64,000 nucleotides of DNA, from assembly GCF_910592395.1 (NCBI RefSeq), contig NC_088314.1, positions 8,248,001-8,312,000 on the forward strand. The letters run 5' to 3'. Position numbers and translations under genes: made by a program. Origin of the DNA: Lineus longissimus. Lineage: Eukaryota; Nemertea; Pilidiophora; Heteronemertea; Lineidae. The notes below the pieces were generated by a model. That model did not search any database, was not told where the DNA came from, and worked only from the letters and a program-made list of their open reading frames with translations. Below are positions 32,815-47,187 of this stretch, in pieces. Position 1 is the first letter of the stretch. The number at the start of each line of letters is the position of its first letter.

Positions 32815-35800
32815 TCCAGCCTTCTTCCCAATTAGCAGCGGTTGTCATCTCGTCATACCTTTGTTCAATTGTGAGCTTTGGGAAAAATCATGAATTCTGA
32901 CTTGTACTCTTGGGACTTCTAAAATGTGTTATCTGATCAAATGTGCCGTTATTGAGGTTCCCAGTCTTTGTCTTCTACCTTCATTAGAGAAGGACATTTG
33001 AGCAAATTTCTGCCAATTTTGCTGTGATACTCCTGGGATTGGTTGGATTTCTTTGTATCTGATCTTGGTATTCATGTGGTTCAGTAACATTCACTGTTTA
33101 ATGAACTGAGTTTCTTCTTTCATACCTTGGTGTTATCCCTGGATTTGTGGTAAATTTTAAGTTACCCCTGGGATTGAATCCTCTCTTCCCATGAAAGTCC
33201 CTCTGCTAATTTAGAAATTAAGTGTGGTTTGTCTGATTTTCTACCTATGACTTGTCAATGTCATGCCCAAATGTTTCTGAAGCTAGTCAAATTTAGAAAC
33301 AAATGGATAACCACTCTGTGACAAGATTCCATCAAGGTTTATGCAGTCACTATCGAAGATTGACTGCTTGCTATCCACCTACTGTAGTCTCACCTCTGCT
33401 TGAGACTGTGCAAGACACATCCATCACCTTCAAACTTAATGAAAACCGGAGAAAATATTTGATGTAGTCAATTGGGCTTCTACCAATATTTAACCTGGTC
33501 GATGTTGCAATTTGCTGCTCTCGGCCTCGGTATCATCATCATCTAATCACATACCGGCGACATCTATTAAGGTCATATATCACCGTTTGGACAAGTCTGC
33601 TGACCCCTCGCTTGCTCTTTCATCGGAATAAGACAATGAAGGCTGCGGGAGCTAATGTTATTGGTGTAGAACTGGGGAAATTAGCCCAGGATTATGACAA
33701 GGCATGAACCCAGACAAAGGGATTGACACGTTATGGGCAGGAATTAGCATATAGCTATTTCTGGTAGGAATCGAGACTAAATGTTGAGGAATTGCGATGA
33801 TTTGACATGTCATTGTCATATTCAGAAGTCATCTTGCCAAATCATTTGACAGGAGAGAATTAAAGGCTAGATAGAGACAGCTAGAGGTGGATGATTCCTT
33901 GAACTTATCAATGGCCATTTGAAGAACCTCCATACTCTGGAGGATGGCGCGTCTGCAGGAATTGGGGGCGCATCCTGGGTCGCCAAAATCGCCACTACCA
34001 CCACTTTGGCTACTTTAACATAAGACTTCGTTCAGGAATCTCAGTAATATCAAGACATCCTTCATCCATGTCCATCCTTTTGATGCCAATGCCGTTTCTT
34101 ATGACATCTGTGTGAGGGTATGATAGGGTCATCAGTCATCACAACATCGCATGAGCCACCATCACTATCAACAAAGTTACTCGCAACCAATTGAGACCTG
34201 CATAGCAGTCAAGGGTAGTTTACGAAATGGTGGAAAAATTCTATCCATTTGGTGTTGAAGTCATAAATTAGGACATCTGTCGCCAGCTGTGCCAGGCTAT
34301 GACAGCACCATCGGTCATCGCTTGTCCCCCTGGTGTAAATTGCATTAGCATCGCTGACCAATGCTATCTGTCTTGGTATTTTATCAAGTAAATTGGTGTG
34401 TCATACAGAAATGATTGCGGGGAATGTGGTGTTGGTGTTCTGGACACATATAAATCATCGCATGCACTCTAATCGTGCGTATGACAAATCGCTCTTCGAA
34501 CATTTTCTGATTGAATCTAATGCTGATATGAGTTCATGGTCAGTGGACTGCGCTGTCCATGGCACCACCATTTTGATGCCAGTGCCTGCAGTCATATCCA
34601 AGGTACTGGTGTTGAAGCTTCGAAGATAGCAGTTCAGCTCTCTAGTATTTGAGGAGGTTGTCTTCATTGCAGTTAAGAGCATGCCTTTGAGATCTCAACT
34701 TTACTTAGCAGTATTCGCCTTGGCACTGATAGCCTCTGATCCTATCCACCCAGATTGCTCTCAACCATGTCAGGTGAACATTTTGCAAGAATACATCAAC
34801 CCTCACTCATTTGGAATTCCTGAACCCAACCTTCTTTTACTTGAGGGTCATCTATTTCTCCCTGATTATCAAGGCAGCGACATATCTTGGAAAATTCCAC
34901 TTTAAAATCTCACCAACAATAGCATTGGCAAACTGATAGTCAAGGAAAGGACATAAATCAAATAAAACTTTGCATAATTCCGCAATTGGAAAAAGTTAAA
35001 TAAAACGAAAAGTCATGTTTCCTTCCTGGCAGGAGTCTCCGTGAGTTGATTGATCCATAATTTTTTGTGCATTTTTCAAGTTGCGTTTGATTCTTTCTGC
35101 CTTGATTAAGAATTGTCTATTCCCACTGGGACACTTTGTCGTTTGAAAAACAATGCTTCTTGCTAATTGAGCCAAGGAGATAAATCATCGCACAAGAACA
35201 CCTTGGGTGTTGGCAAAGAACAAATTGGTTTTCGTGCCTTGGTTGGAAAAAGTGGCATGGAAGGTTCGTTTAGATGTGCAAAGAGATCGTTGGGCCGACA
35301 ATGGTGGAACATCTCCAGTTCCGCTATCTGATTTCGGAACAGCTAGATGAACTAGAGATGTTCTATCATTGTCTACCCAACAATCTCTTCACATCTAGAG
35401 TTGATAGTTCAAATGGTTTGCTGAGGACAAGCTAGATCATGATTTAGGACTCTGTATCTCAAGTGTCCTGCCCCTTGTGAGTGACTTGATCCTCTTCAGA
35501 TCTTGAGCTAGTAGAGCAATCAGTCAGTGGAGTATAGAGAATTGGACGAGATGAGCAGGCTCAAGTGTAGGGTTGCATGTTCCCATCTCCTGCCCCTTCG
35601 AAGTATTCTATCCTTCTTCTGAAATCAAAGGAATCTCTTCTGATAGGACTTTGTGTGTTGTAAAGTCAGTCAAAGATCTAAGCTGGATGTGTGTCAAGTA
35701 TAGATGGTCATGATGAAAAGGGCTACGTTACATCTTACCAGTTCCTCTCTCCTTTTTCAAGTGCCCTCACCAATCTTGCCGGCTTCTTCCTGGTGTCTCT

Positions 35801-37318
35801 TTTTACTACCATTCTGGTGTCTCAAACGCCAATCATCTTCAATAAAAGCTCTCTTGCCAAGTCCTCCCTCTCGAACCCAAAGCATCCACCATAAAACCTT
35901 AACTTGTATTTGAAGCACCCTTGATCAGAGTCTCTCACAGAAGTCTTCTAACATTTCGTATTTTTCAAAGATACAAACTCTAGTTAAAGAATAGACCATG
36001 ATGAAGGGCCATGTTGCACACGCAGCTTTCCCCTCACCAACGTCGAGCCTCCTTTGCGAGAGCTTTCATCAATGGAATTTAGTAAGCCACAGTCGTGTAA
36101 TTGGACATCAGCCAAACGAATGTAATTACAGACTAGTGGGTCAGCGGCTAATGAAGATGTGCATGTTGTGAGTCAACGTGTCCAAGGGAACTATTTTCTC
36201 TTATTAGGAATCACCATGACAATGTCGTAAAGACTTTGGGATCGTTTTCATCAAGTTTTTTTCCCGCAATGGAGAGTTGTCGTTATTCGTTAAAGGAGAC
36301 CCTACGGTATAATGGCACATGATGTCTACAGCACCTCCCTCATGTCATCTTGTATTGTTTCTAAATTGAGACTGATGTGAGATGTCTTTGAGTGACGACT
36401 GGGTTGATTGGTTGAAAGACTGCAAGAATTCGGACACAGCAGAGTGAAAGTGGTCAACCTCTGGAGTGAATCGGTCAAACTCTTTAGCAAGAAAGGTTGA
36501 ACTTGGGACTAAAATTGCTTTGACGTGAGATGAGACCATAATATCATTTATGGTAAAATTCTAAGTTGCCTTTCCAAGAACTCTTAGCTGAATTATGGTG
36601 CATTGCCTTCTTTCTTAGGTGGGAAGATTTTATGATGTGACGCGTGTGAATTTCGTTGACACAGTATCCGTTTAGGGGTCTCCTGGGCACTTCTGAAGGT
36701 TGATGTGTTGCATGCATGGAGAGATTGGTGAGTCAATCAATGTACATGACCATCATACTTCAAGTGTCAAGTAATCCCACTGTCCAATATGAAATATACA
36801 GAGGGTCATCAATCATGACACTTCTTCGTGTTCCTGAATGGCTGCATTTCCCGACTTCCAAGATAATCCTATGAAATATCTAAGAGTTGTCCATTCATCA
36901 CCAAGTATTCCTTTATCGATCCATTTCTCGCCAGATGGCTGCTGGTTTTTGGTCAGATCCAAAACAAATGCTCTTGTCGAAATGGCCAACACTGGTGCCT
37001 GCAGAGGACCCCAATTTCCTCGCCAGGAAATCCTTTTGACAGCGACGCAACTAACCACATGCCTTTGAGGCTATTAATGGCTTCCTCTTCTTGATTAAAA
37101 AGATGGCCAAGATGATGTTGATTATGGACGAAAACATGCGGCAGTGTCATGTTCTTTGTTTCTGTGTCAGATTATCTTTCTGATGCGGAAGTCATAGCTT
37201 GTTTCCTTCCGGTCAGTGCCATTTTGACGAAATTTTTGAAGTTACTGTGGTCCAGTTTAATTGTAGATCGGTGATAAATATCACATTCTTGTACAGCTTC
37301 TTCTTATCATACCTTGAG
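32815..37318. other. No gene seen; partly made of old, diverged local duplications
   Basis: Similar word strings recur at long spacing, for example TCTCCTGCCCCTT/GTCCTGCCCCTT near 35469 and 35588, and GGTCATGATGAAAAGGGC/GACCATGATGAAGGGCC near 35705 and 35995. Open frames are short and overlap on both strands. Confidence 0.45.
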
Positions 37319-38010
37319 GCATGAAAACCTTGCACCATTCAGGTCAGTTTTGAGGTATGCTAGTAGGAAATGAGGAGAACTTTAGAATCATTTTATCTTC
37401 TTGTCATGCATCGTGGCATGAAGCCTTGCACATTTAAGGTCAGTTTGGAGGTATGCTAATTAGGGAAAATTTAATATCCTTTCATCACTATTAGTAGGGC
37501 TTCTAGTCTGTCTTGTCTTCTGATGATGTGGGACTGGGTCACTGTATAGGTCAGCGTAATAGGATATGGGACAAAGTGGAGGATCTAGAAAGGAAAATTT
37601 GAGGCTTCTTTCTTTTGTCAGTTTCTCTAGTGTCTGAGTGAGTCATATTTTCATTTATTTTTATGGTAGACAGGACATGGATCAAAACTTAAAATACCTC
37701 TTCCTTGTCAGTTAGTCTGTTGCGGAAGTGTATCCTTGTCTGTCTGTTGGAAAATTCAAAACTGGTAGTGAGGAAGTCTATGAAGGGTCTTTCTTTGTGT
37801 CACTTCCTCTTTTAATGAGAGTGGACCATGTGGTCAGCTTTTAGAGTGTTTGAAAGGAAATGGGCCAGTTACGCATTTATGAGTCACCTTGGGGTGAGGT
37901 TCTTATTGAAGATTGAAGATATTTTTTTGACTCGCTTCATCTTTGATATGAAAGTGGACCATTTGGTTAGTTTTACCAAATCTACGAAATCAAAAGTGCT
38001 GCTGTCGGGC
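37319..38010. repeat. Diverged tandem duplications (about 96 and 132 bp)
   Basis: GGCATGAA(AA/G)CCTTGCAC at 37319 and 37415 is followed by GGTCAGTTT(T/G)GAGGTATGCTA in both. A second pair, AGTGGACCAT(G/T)TGGT, lies near 37821 and 37953. Confidence 0.6.
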
Positions 38011-38040
38011 AGTCAAGATCACACGGCATTGAAGTTTTGA

Positions 38041-39389
38041 TAGAAATATGGTTACAGACAACAATTGAAGTCCATCCATCGAAAGATGAAGCTTCTTTCC
38101 TTTGTGTTCAACATTTCTCGTCTCACTCTCGACAGTCGGGTCATCAGTCGTAATCAGTGATGATGGAAAGGTCCAAGGTCCTTCTTTATAAGAGGCGGCC
38201 AATAATTGAAGTCCACCTTGTCAATAACTGTGGCTTCTTTTCAATTACGACCGAAGAATGCAATCGACATCAAAGTGAGGTAATAAATTGTAGCGGCATC
38301 GCCGCCTGACGTAATCTTTTGTTGAAAAATTGCTATATTTCATGGCGATACCATCAATTTTGCACTGCACAATGGCAATTACTGTCTTGAGAAATGATTT
38401 GACTTTCTTGGTCGACATTGCGACGTGGCTTTATACCTTCTGATCGACCTTCCAACAGCAAGATTCCCAAATTTCCTTTGTTATCAAGTTTTGATTAAAT
38501 AATTCATTATAAATGCATTTTCTCATTAAACAAGGAATTTTTGTGAGATTTTGCACACATGACATGTCACAGTGTATCAGATTTCAAATCTCATATCGCG
38601 CAGACAGGTTTCGTCAAAATGATCGATTTTACATGAATAGTTTGACTAAGTTGGCGCCTGTGAGCTGACTTCTAATTTTGACCTAATTAAAGGTAAATGA
38701 ATCACAGCAGATTTTGCTTCAAGTTGGTATCATTTCAAGTTGACAAATATCATGTACTTTTAAGGAAAAGAACTGGACACAAATCTACATGAATTTTCAT
38801 CTAGCAGAGATGAATTGAATTTTGCACAGAAGTTTTATAGAATCGGGAATTTGTGTAAGAAGTCACGTCTAATCATTTCCTGTTTCATTCATTGGTTTCA
38901 GGTTAAAATTTGCCAGGATGAAAAGCAGTTGATCAAGTATTCTTCCTTCGTTCAATTTTGCTGATTAGGTTTCTGTCATAGTGTTGCCATTATCACGTTT
39001 CAATAGAATGCCAATCGGTTGCATTTTTTTGCGTTTTTTCCCTAACAATGGATTATAGAACTTGGGAGTTGTTTCAGGGTAATTGGACTAATGATACTGA
39101 CCTGCCAGAACCGCCAGACTCTCAGTGTTACGGGCTTGTGTGATGTTTGAACGGTGTCTACCCTGTTTTCCAATAGGTGAATGTATGATGGTTGTGTTCT
39201 TTCATTAGCCAGTAAGCCTTCTAAACAATGTTCTGTCTAGAATCTTCTCTATCATTCTATGAGCGAGAACTTTTGATGAAAAAAAAAGAAATGGAATGAA
39301 AATGGAAGAGAGGCAATGTTTCTCATGGCCAATACAATTTCTGATAAAGGTCTGTTCTGGATGGCGATATCTTGGAGGTTGTCTGCTTA
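38041..39389. other. No gene seen
   Basis: AT-rich. No open frame of note on either strand. Confidence 0.5.
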
Positions 39390-39690
39390 ATTCTTCCAAT
39401 AGAAAAATACCCTACATTCTTCCAATGGCCAAACCATCAGAACTTGTCCAATGGCGAAGTTGAGTATGATGAAGTGCAGACCTTAGCTGTGATCTTCCAA
39501 TAAACAAACGTCCAAACTTCAAATGCTTCCAAACCTCATCAACCAATGAAAAACTGTTAGTGTCTTCCAGTGGCCGAATCTCGGAGCTCGTCCAAACCTC
39601 GGCTGTGTTTTACTTCCTTTGCAATGGCCGAGCTCAACCATCACCACTACAGAACAATTTCATTTGTCCTGAGTGGCCATCAGTCCGTCT
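39390..39690 (+). repeat. Degenerate short-unit array around CTTCCAATGGCC
   Basis: Variants of CTTCCAATGGCC(A/G)AA occur near 39394, 39417, 39443, 39491, 39523, 39566 and 39620 at irregular spacing of 25-50 bp. Confidence 0.45.
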
Positions 39691-42600
39691 CACCCCAAGT
39701 TTAGGTGGAAATAAGGCTTCAAATCTGTGTGAAAGTTGTACAGTTATTCAGGCCAGTTTGATTTGCATCGGACATCCGGTTTTGCTCATGTTTCTTATGG
39801 AAGTCCATTAAAATAATTGATTTATTCCCGGCGCTGGATGCTTTTTGGGATTGTGTCGAAGTGACGAGCGTTATTTGATTACCGAAATGTACATCCCATC
39901 TTCCCCTAATACAATCTAGTCTCATTTTCTGATAGAGATTGGGTTGCTAGAAAAACACGGATTTTCATGCTTGGGCACGCCTGTGTCCGTGAGGATGGTG
40001 CTTGGTTGGCCATTTTGTTTGATTGGCTCCAGGAAAAACATGCGACTTTTGCTCCGTAAATGCCGCCGAGCATAAGCGTTAGGTTTATCTGTCACCTCCG
40101 GGGGAAACATTTCTTGTCGGAAAGTTTTCATTGTAAATAGTTTTGGGGCAATCAGGTGATAAAAAGTGATGATAAAATTGGTTTGGGAAATTAAGTGGAG
40201 AAGGAAACGACAAATGTTGCGCAGGATTTTTCTTCTGGGATTAGAATCTTATACTTCTTTCTAGTTGTTGCTGTAGACCCTCGTCGGATAATGTTTCTCA
40301 CTTGTTGATTGTAATCATGACATTGACAAGCCCCCAAGGTCGGAAGAAGAAAATGGGGAAAAAACGTACTGGATTTATTGACCGCATCGAAATCTTTTCA
40401 AAGCTAGCTGTTGGTTGCCGTTTTGTCCTCCCCTCCAAATTTAGAAACATAAACAAAAAAGCATCAAAGTTCCCATCCGGCATGTTCAGCAGCGAAGAAG
40501 TTGTGAAGTATTTATAGTTTCATGCCTTGAAAAAGAGTTTGATCAAATTAACTTGGCCAGAGTTTTGTTCTTGATGTGTTTAATGGCCTAAGGGAACACG
40601 ATATGCTGATGCAATCTAGATTTTGTTTAATGTAACTTGGAAAAACGTGGAAAAGTCTCACAATTGGTTGTAATTGGCAAGACTAACTTGCCAAAGGGAC
40701 ATACACCAAGTCTCAGGACATTGCAATCATCTGGGGCTGGCATAAGTTTGAATATATCAGAAATATTTACTGCCAACAAATTAAGTTATGGCTTAGTTGA
40801 TATCGTTGGGAATTACTGTATGTTTTTAGGAGTCATTGGGTTTTGTCTCTGTTGGTCTTTTGAGAGCGCATTCCTGTCTGCAATCCTTCGTCATTGTTAC
40901 AGGATTATAGCTTGGAGCATTGCTGAACTCATGTCATGGTGCAACCAGTCTTTGAATTTCTACGGCAGTGAATCCTGAGCAGAAATATCTGAAGAGGTTG
41001 ACACATCGACAGCAATTGGCAGCGACTGCAAGACACATTGTTTTAGTATACAGCATCTCTGACGAACACGAGACATCCTCTCATCTGCTTTCTGTAGTAT
41101 AACTGATTCTCTTTGACTTTCTACCTGACTAATCTCAAAGCACTCACAACCGTGCACGTTATTGAGTTAACGATAAGCCAGAAAATGCGTGCAGTATCCT
41201 GCGCCGTGCTTTAATCTGCGGCTAGCCTCGATGTGATATCATATGGCGTAAAAGCGATCAATTCCGGTATGCTCTTTGATTCATTACTGAAGCACTTGGT
41301 ATTGTTTCCATAATTATGGTTTTAGTAGCGCGGCCGGACCCCGCTGATTCTTCAGAAAATACGAGACATAGGGGTGCACAATCATCGAGGGGAAGTTACA
41401 CTGGAAATGCATTAGGCCATTAAGTTGTGACAAGAAACGTTTTGGCCTTCTTTTCAATTTGTGGGACATGGATTGTCATCTCTTTAAAAGAACTGTAATT
41501 AACTTTAGTTTCGTTGAGTTTGTCTCAATCGAAGTTGGTTGAATTTACATCTTTACTAATAAGTAGTTTACTCATTAAAAGTGTAGAGTGGATTTCTGCA
41601 TTGTCATACCAAAACAAGTTCTTGTGTCCAGTTTGCCCTAACTCTGACCAAAAAGTCAGGATTTTCAAGTTAAGTTGAGGTAAATCTACAGAATCGATAC
41701 ACATGTAATGTGCATGGATGTGTATTTTCATCTGAAGTTGTTCAGCGATTTCCAGTCGGCATATCTGTAACCAGGTCAAATCAATATTTGCCCAACTTTA
41801 TTCAAAAGTTTGCAAATTTGCCAATATATTGAGTTAAGCTGACTGCAGGTGCACGATATGGTTATTATTCTCGATTAATCAGACACTGATGATATTACTC
41901 ACTGCATTTGAGACAAGGCTGCGTCTTCATGAATATTTCCTTTGTTGGATCAAAGTGAAAGATGCCTTTCAAATCATCAGTAGACTTCTTCCATTTTGAT
42001 CTTTTGAAAAGAGAAGCAAAAATCTAGGTTTTGTAGGGTGTTGGGGGTTTTAGGGAATATATGGCTTCGGGTTCTTAACAGTCACTGTCATACTGGATTA
42101 CCATTGCCCATTAAAGAAGAAAAAAACAATCATTGATAGAAAAAAGGGTTTGCAGGCTAGTGTTACCTTCGAGTACTGTTAAGTCTTAAATATTATTCTC
42201 TTAAAAACTTATTATACAAGACAGTAAAAAGTGTGTGAGGCAGCATGACTGCTAAAAAAGGCAGGCTTGCTAGTCCAATACCAATAGGTCTCTTTCTTTG
42301 TTTGATAGGAAGGGTTTTGTAACGTGTGTAGACCTTTTTGTTACTGATAACTTGATTGGAAAAACCCATTCTAACTTGTAATCAGGTAAAAGGGTGCTGC
42401 ATGATTGACCAAAAAACTTCAAATTCAACGAGAACTAGTGTCTCGTAAAAAATAATGTCAATGAGGGAAAAAATGAGATGGCCTTGCTGCTATTGTAACC
42501 ATTTGTATCCGTGCCCAAATTGTCCTCCCACGTAGAATCTGTTCCATGTGCGTTGACAAGGTCTTTGCTACGCAATGCATACATCACTGTGTAAATGCAC

Positions 42601-44500
42601 AGCAAATCAGTGTAAACCTAGGGTGAGAACTAGCCTGGTTTTCCGCTTAGAAATCCTGAGATGAAAGAGACCCTGAACTTCCTGCACTTAGAGGCTTTGT
42701 GTCATTTATGTCATGTGCTACAGCCACTGAGGTGCACGTGGGAATTGGTGTAATTTTGTCGTAATTTGCATTTTGATGTTTTCATTAGTTGCCCTGGAAA
42801 CACCTTGCTGTGTCAATTTGTATGCAGAGGTCATAAATGGACATGAGAAGATTGAAATGGGGTCTGTATCGTTAACCCTCGTGTTTTACAATCAGAGTAA
42901 AAATTATATATTGCGACAAAAGTATTTTCAATTGAGGACAAATCGTCCATTTAAATCTTAAAAATTCATTATTAGTTTTTTCGTAAATGTGAAATGGGCA
43001 CTTTATGATATGATTTCAAGCTCTGTTATTTATTCTCACTTATAGGCATTGATTAACAAATAGGCATTGATTTTAAACAAATTGCCAGTGCCAATATTTT
43101 GTGTGACGAAATGTGATCATGTTCTTCTTTTCTGTCTATTTTGGGTAAGTTGAAAAGTCAAAGGTTTCTCGATAAGTAAGGTAGGAAGAACATTTTTAGA
43201 TAATTTTGGCTGTCAGAGTGGCAGAATCAAGACCTCTATTCAAAATTACCACTCGTCACCTCTGTGGTCTTGGTTTGACTTCCAGTCAAGGCAGGTCTAT
43301 GGGTAGAGAGAGAACTTGCATACTTGTACGTATAAGATTAAGTGGTACCATCTCCTCTAAAAAGTGTGAGGTCGGCATGTAGCAGGTTTTTCACCTCAGT
43401 GTAGTAGTTAAATATTGAAATTCGCCCATAAATCACTTCCCGTTTAATCCCTTCCCACTTGACACTGGATTGGCGGAAATCACTCTTGTCATGTTTGCAA
43501 ATCAGTTCAGGTGTTCTCAAGAATGCTGTGATTCACCCTTACAGGAGAGGGAGACGTGTACATTTACGTGTACATGAAGTGTTTGAGTGATGGCAAGTGA
43601 TTTTGATGAATCGCACTTTGGTTGCTTTTAACAAGTGTAACGCTACAGTGTAAACCTCACTTAGAAAATCTGCCCATCATCCTCCTTAAGTGAAATGTAA
43701 TACCTTAATGCTACCTCAAGGTATCACAGTGACGAACACTTAAGGGTTAAGTACCAATATCCTTGGCACTATCCATCATTTTTGTGGTAATGCCTCTGAC
43801 AATGGCCCATCAGTGTGTCTGACATGCTTGCATTGTTCCATGTCCCTCTTCAATCACCTAGGCTAGAGGTGGAAGAAAATGCAGAAGAATCTCGGCATTT
43901 CTCTTGTACCATAGATCATTGGTTGCATTGCCTCGTTAGGTTCATGGCTGGCGGTGTTATTGGCGAATGTCAACCATATCCCATATCTTAAGAGTAGTGT
44001 CATTTGAAACAGAATGGTTGTGGTATTGATGATATGTTTTCGGCTAGAATTCGATCTATTTTGAAAGATGTTGAAATGGAAGCTGTTTCATGATACAGTC
44101 CAATAATCGAGCTGTGCCCTGAAGGGGAATTCTAACTCATACAGGAAATATTCAAATCAGGATTTTTGTAGAAGAGGTTAAAAAAAAGAAGTTGACCTGA
44201 GAGGTTTGGAGTGGGGATGGTACCAGCAGGCCTACCCTTCCAGAAAACCAATTGTACTTTCCAGACATTGGGGAGATAAGTACTATAGCATTGAAAAAGC
44301 CACAGGAAGTCAATTGTTTCATTCAGACCACGTTACGTAGGATTCAGGAAGCAAGCTCTGTTTCTGGAAGCTATCTTTACCAACTTGAAATGAGGAGTTC
44401 GAAGAATTCTGTCTGAAACAGGAAACTACTGCGATATCCGAGGCTGCCCACACGTGTCAGAAGATCCATTTTATCATGTCTAGGCAATTTCGTGGCTCAT
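39691..44500. other. No gene seen; intron-like sequence
   Basis: A 113-codon frame at 40637-40978 has no ATG start and no recognisable domain. A small hairpin-like ATACCTTAA/CTCAAGGTAT lies near 43702. Nothing else supported. Confidence 0.5.
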
Positions 44501-44504
44501 AGGA

Positions 44505-44585
44505 CTGGTGGGCTATGAGACCCCTGACCTTCTGATTACTTGGATCATAAGACTGATGCTTAGCCACTGTGTCGCCCCCCCACCC
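44505..44585 (-). repeat. tRNA-like head of a possible SINE
   Basis: On the minus strand a TGGCTAAGCATCAG stretch (complement of 44553-44567) resembles an RNA polymerase III A box. About 40 bases on, GGGGTCTCATAGCCC (complement of 44511-44525) resembles a decayed B box. No body or tail was defined. Confidence 0.25.
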
Positions 44586-45310
44586 TTTCCCAACGTGTCT
44601 CCCCTCCCTGTGCCTTTTATGGCAGCGGCTTGAAGTCTAAGATATCTCTAATAGGATCAAAACAAAAGACTTATCGATTCAGCTTGATTCTGAAGATTTT
44701 CAAGACTGTGTTCCTTCTGTAGCCTGTGGGAACCTCCAAGCCCCAGGCTACCCCCTCGGTCCTCATGACTATAATGATTATTGTCAACCTTTTCTCATCT
44801 TCGAACATGTACTATGCGATATTAAGTGCCTGCAACTCTGTGATACACACTTATCAATAGACTTGTCTCATTCACCTGCTTGAGGGCATATTCGCCATAT
44901 GCTCAGGGCTTCACACCCCCACACAAGCACTCTCCGGAATGAACATGATGAAAAGCTTCAATGAATGCGTCCCTTCACAATCCCTACTCAGCTCCAACCT
45001 TTATTCCTGAGCACAGGAGTTCGTGATCAGATCAGCCTGCGAGTCTCGATACCTTACTACCAACCGAATCCAATTTGTTGAATCAATATGGCATTACGGT
45101 GGTAAGCTTATCACGCTGGGCCAGATAGAATCGTCCACTGTTTTAAAGGATTACGATTCTGAACGGGAAGAATATTGCTAAATTGAATGATGGGTTGACC
45201 GGATATAAATGCTTGGCTTTTCTGTCCAGTTCTATTCTGGTTCGTTTCGTTCTCCCTGCCTGAATATTGGAGATTTTATTCGTTCGATATGAACTTCAAA
45301 GAATTATCGA

Positions 45311-47187
45311 CTATTTTGATTGGATGATGTCTGATGGATTTTGTCCAGTGGTACCACACTGCGTCAGCTCAGCGGCAGCCATGAAATTATTTTGATGATA
45401 AGTACAAGTTAGTGGCACTGGACCTACAGTTTGATAGGTGACATTAAAATCCTTTTGGAATTCCTGGTCCAAAATTGTCAAAGATGTCTTACAGCGAACT
45501 CCAATATGTGACGCTGTATAAAATTTCAACGGTGGACTCTTTAGCGTGACGAGTATCAACACCTTGGCAATATCATCCATCAATCTCTCATTTACTTTTG
45601 TGGTGAAGAAAGCAATTTTCACTCAATCGCTGAAACATTTAGCGGTGGCCGCCGTATCTTTTGAAATGCTGTTGATGGTGGAATGGAAGATCTCTGTCGG
45701 AAGTCCCCACGTCGCCCATTATTGCCTCAAATTACCCTTTCACGCCGCCGAGCTTTTCATTGGCAAATCCACAGGTAGTGTGCCATTAGAGCTTGAGAGG
45801 TGAAATAGCGAAACAGGGTCTCTTGTGGTTATGTGTAGGCAATAATTGCTGGTTGATGGTCTCTCTGTCTCGTCGATGCTGGGCGTAGAACGAGCTGATG
45901 TGAAAAGCAAAGGCTGTCTCGGTGGTGCCTTAAAGCTTTGAATAGCCAAATGCTTTGGTGAAAAGGCAAGCTCAGTTTCTTGTGGTTGTGTGGAGGCAGT
46001 TGTAACTGGTTGATGCTGTTTTGGTGAAAAGCAAGCTAAGGGCTTTTGTGGTTTTGTGTTGGCAGTCACTGGTGGAAGAGAGTCACCAAGTCTCAAGGCA
46101 TTCATTGCTTATTGTTACTCTAGGGCTGATGAAATGGTGAGCCTGTTTCTTTTCAGATACTTTTGTTGGGAACAAGTGTTGCTATTAGATAAACCTGCCT
46201 AATGGCATTATATCTTTGTTTGGAGTCTGCACTTTCTTTTATCTTTTTCCTATAAAGGAACCACTCAGAGGTAATTGAATTATTTTCATGGAAATATTAG
46301 AAGTTCCGAGATATGACAATCAATACATTGACCACCAGAATACATAGGAACTTGTCCACCAACTGATACCCCTGTCCTTTCCTGTGTGAAGTAGCCTCCC
46401 ATACCATATGGTGATGACTCCGAATCGTACAACATCCAAGTTGACAGCTTAGCTATTGTGTTGTCACTTACTCACATCGTGACTTCCGATATTGTTGTAC
46501 ACTGTCAAGAATCTCTAAGGTGTACCTAAAATAGGATCTCTTCGCTTCACACAGAATTCTCAATGGGTTCTTGACAGTACTGCCGCTTTTCATATCACAA
46601 TCCAGCACGCTACTCAAGAAGTGCCCAATACAATGGGTGATCATTCCGTGAGCACACGACGACAGTATGTCACTAGGCAAGACACAATAACGCACAATCT
46701 GACATCATGCAGCATCATCAAGCGCTGATGCGGGTCATTGTCAGATATGCAGTCATTATCTTCTTACCTGGTTTAATAAACTCAATATCTGAGGCGTTGG
46801 CAATTTTCTGAATGACTCGAGAAATCATCTCTGCAGGAACAGATGAGGTTTCTTCAATAGTGCTGAGGTATCATTGTGTTAAACCTGCTGGGGTCCTTCG
46901 ATATTAGAGGAATTGAGATATTTGCTGCAAATTGGTTTCTTTCGATGACTCTTTGTCTTTGAATATGTGAATCGAAAAATGATATCTGCAGGACAGCAGG
47001 CAGCATCAATGGTGCAAATCATTGTCAAGTCTTGCAGGGGTCCCTCAGGATTGAGATTATCAATATATTTCCTACAAAATACGCAAATTGGAAAATGGGC
47101 GCAGAATCTGGTGCTTTCAAGTTTGAAAATCAGTTTTGTGATGTCGTTTGGATTTGCAAAGTAAAGAAACGGAAAAAGGATTTTCAA
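45311..47187 (-). other. Cluster of protein-like open frames; possible minus-strand gene or pseudogene
   Basis: Four minus-strand stretches read like protein: 46885-47071 (KYIDNLNPEGPLQDL, with a second look-alike KYLNSSNIEGPQQ), 46768-46862 (ISRVIQKIANASDIEFIKP), 46476-46672 (THCIGHFLSSVLDCDMKSGS) and 45740-46105 (ATG start; an internal repeat of a TxPQ...AFSPK motif). A fifth, 45311-45622, contains YTASHIGVRCKTSLTILDQE. Some have fair splice signals: acceptor TTTTGTAG before 47071, donor GTAAGAAG after 46768, donor GTGAGTAAG after 46476. The phases of these exons do not join without stops, so a simple functional gene is not supported. I recognise no family. Confidence 0.22.

Noticed and set aside
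40637-40978. 113-codon plus-strand frame
   Set aside because: Starts at TTG, no domain, no splice signals, AT-rich chance length.
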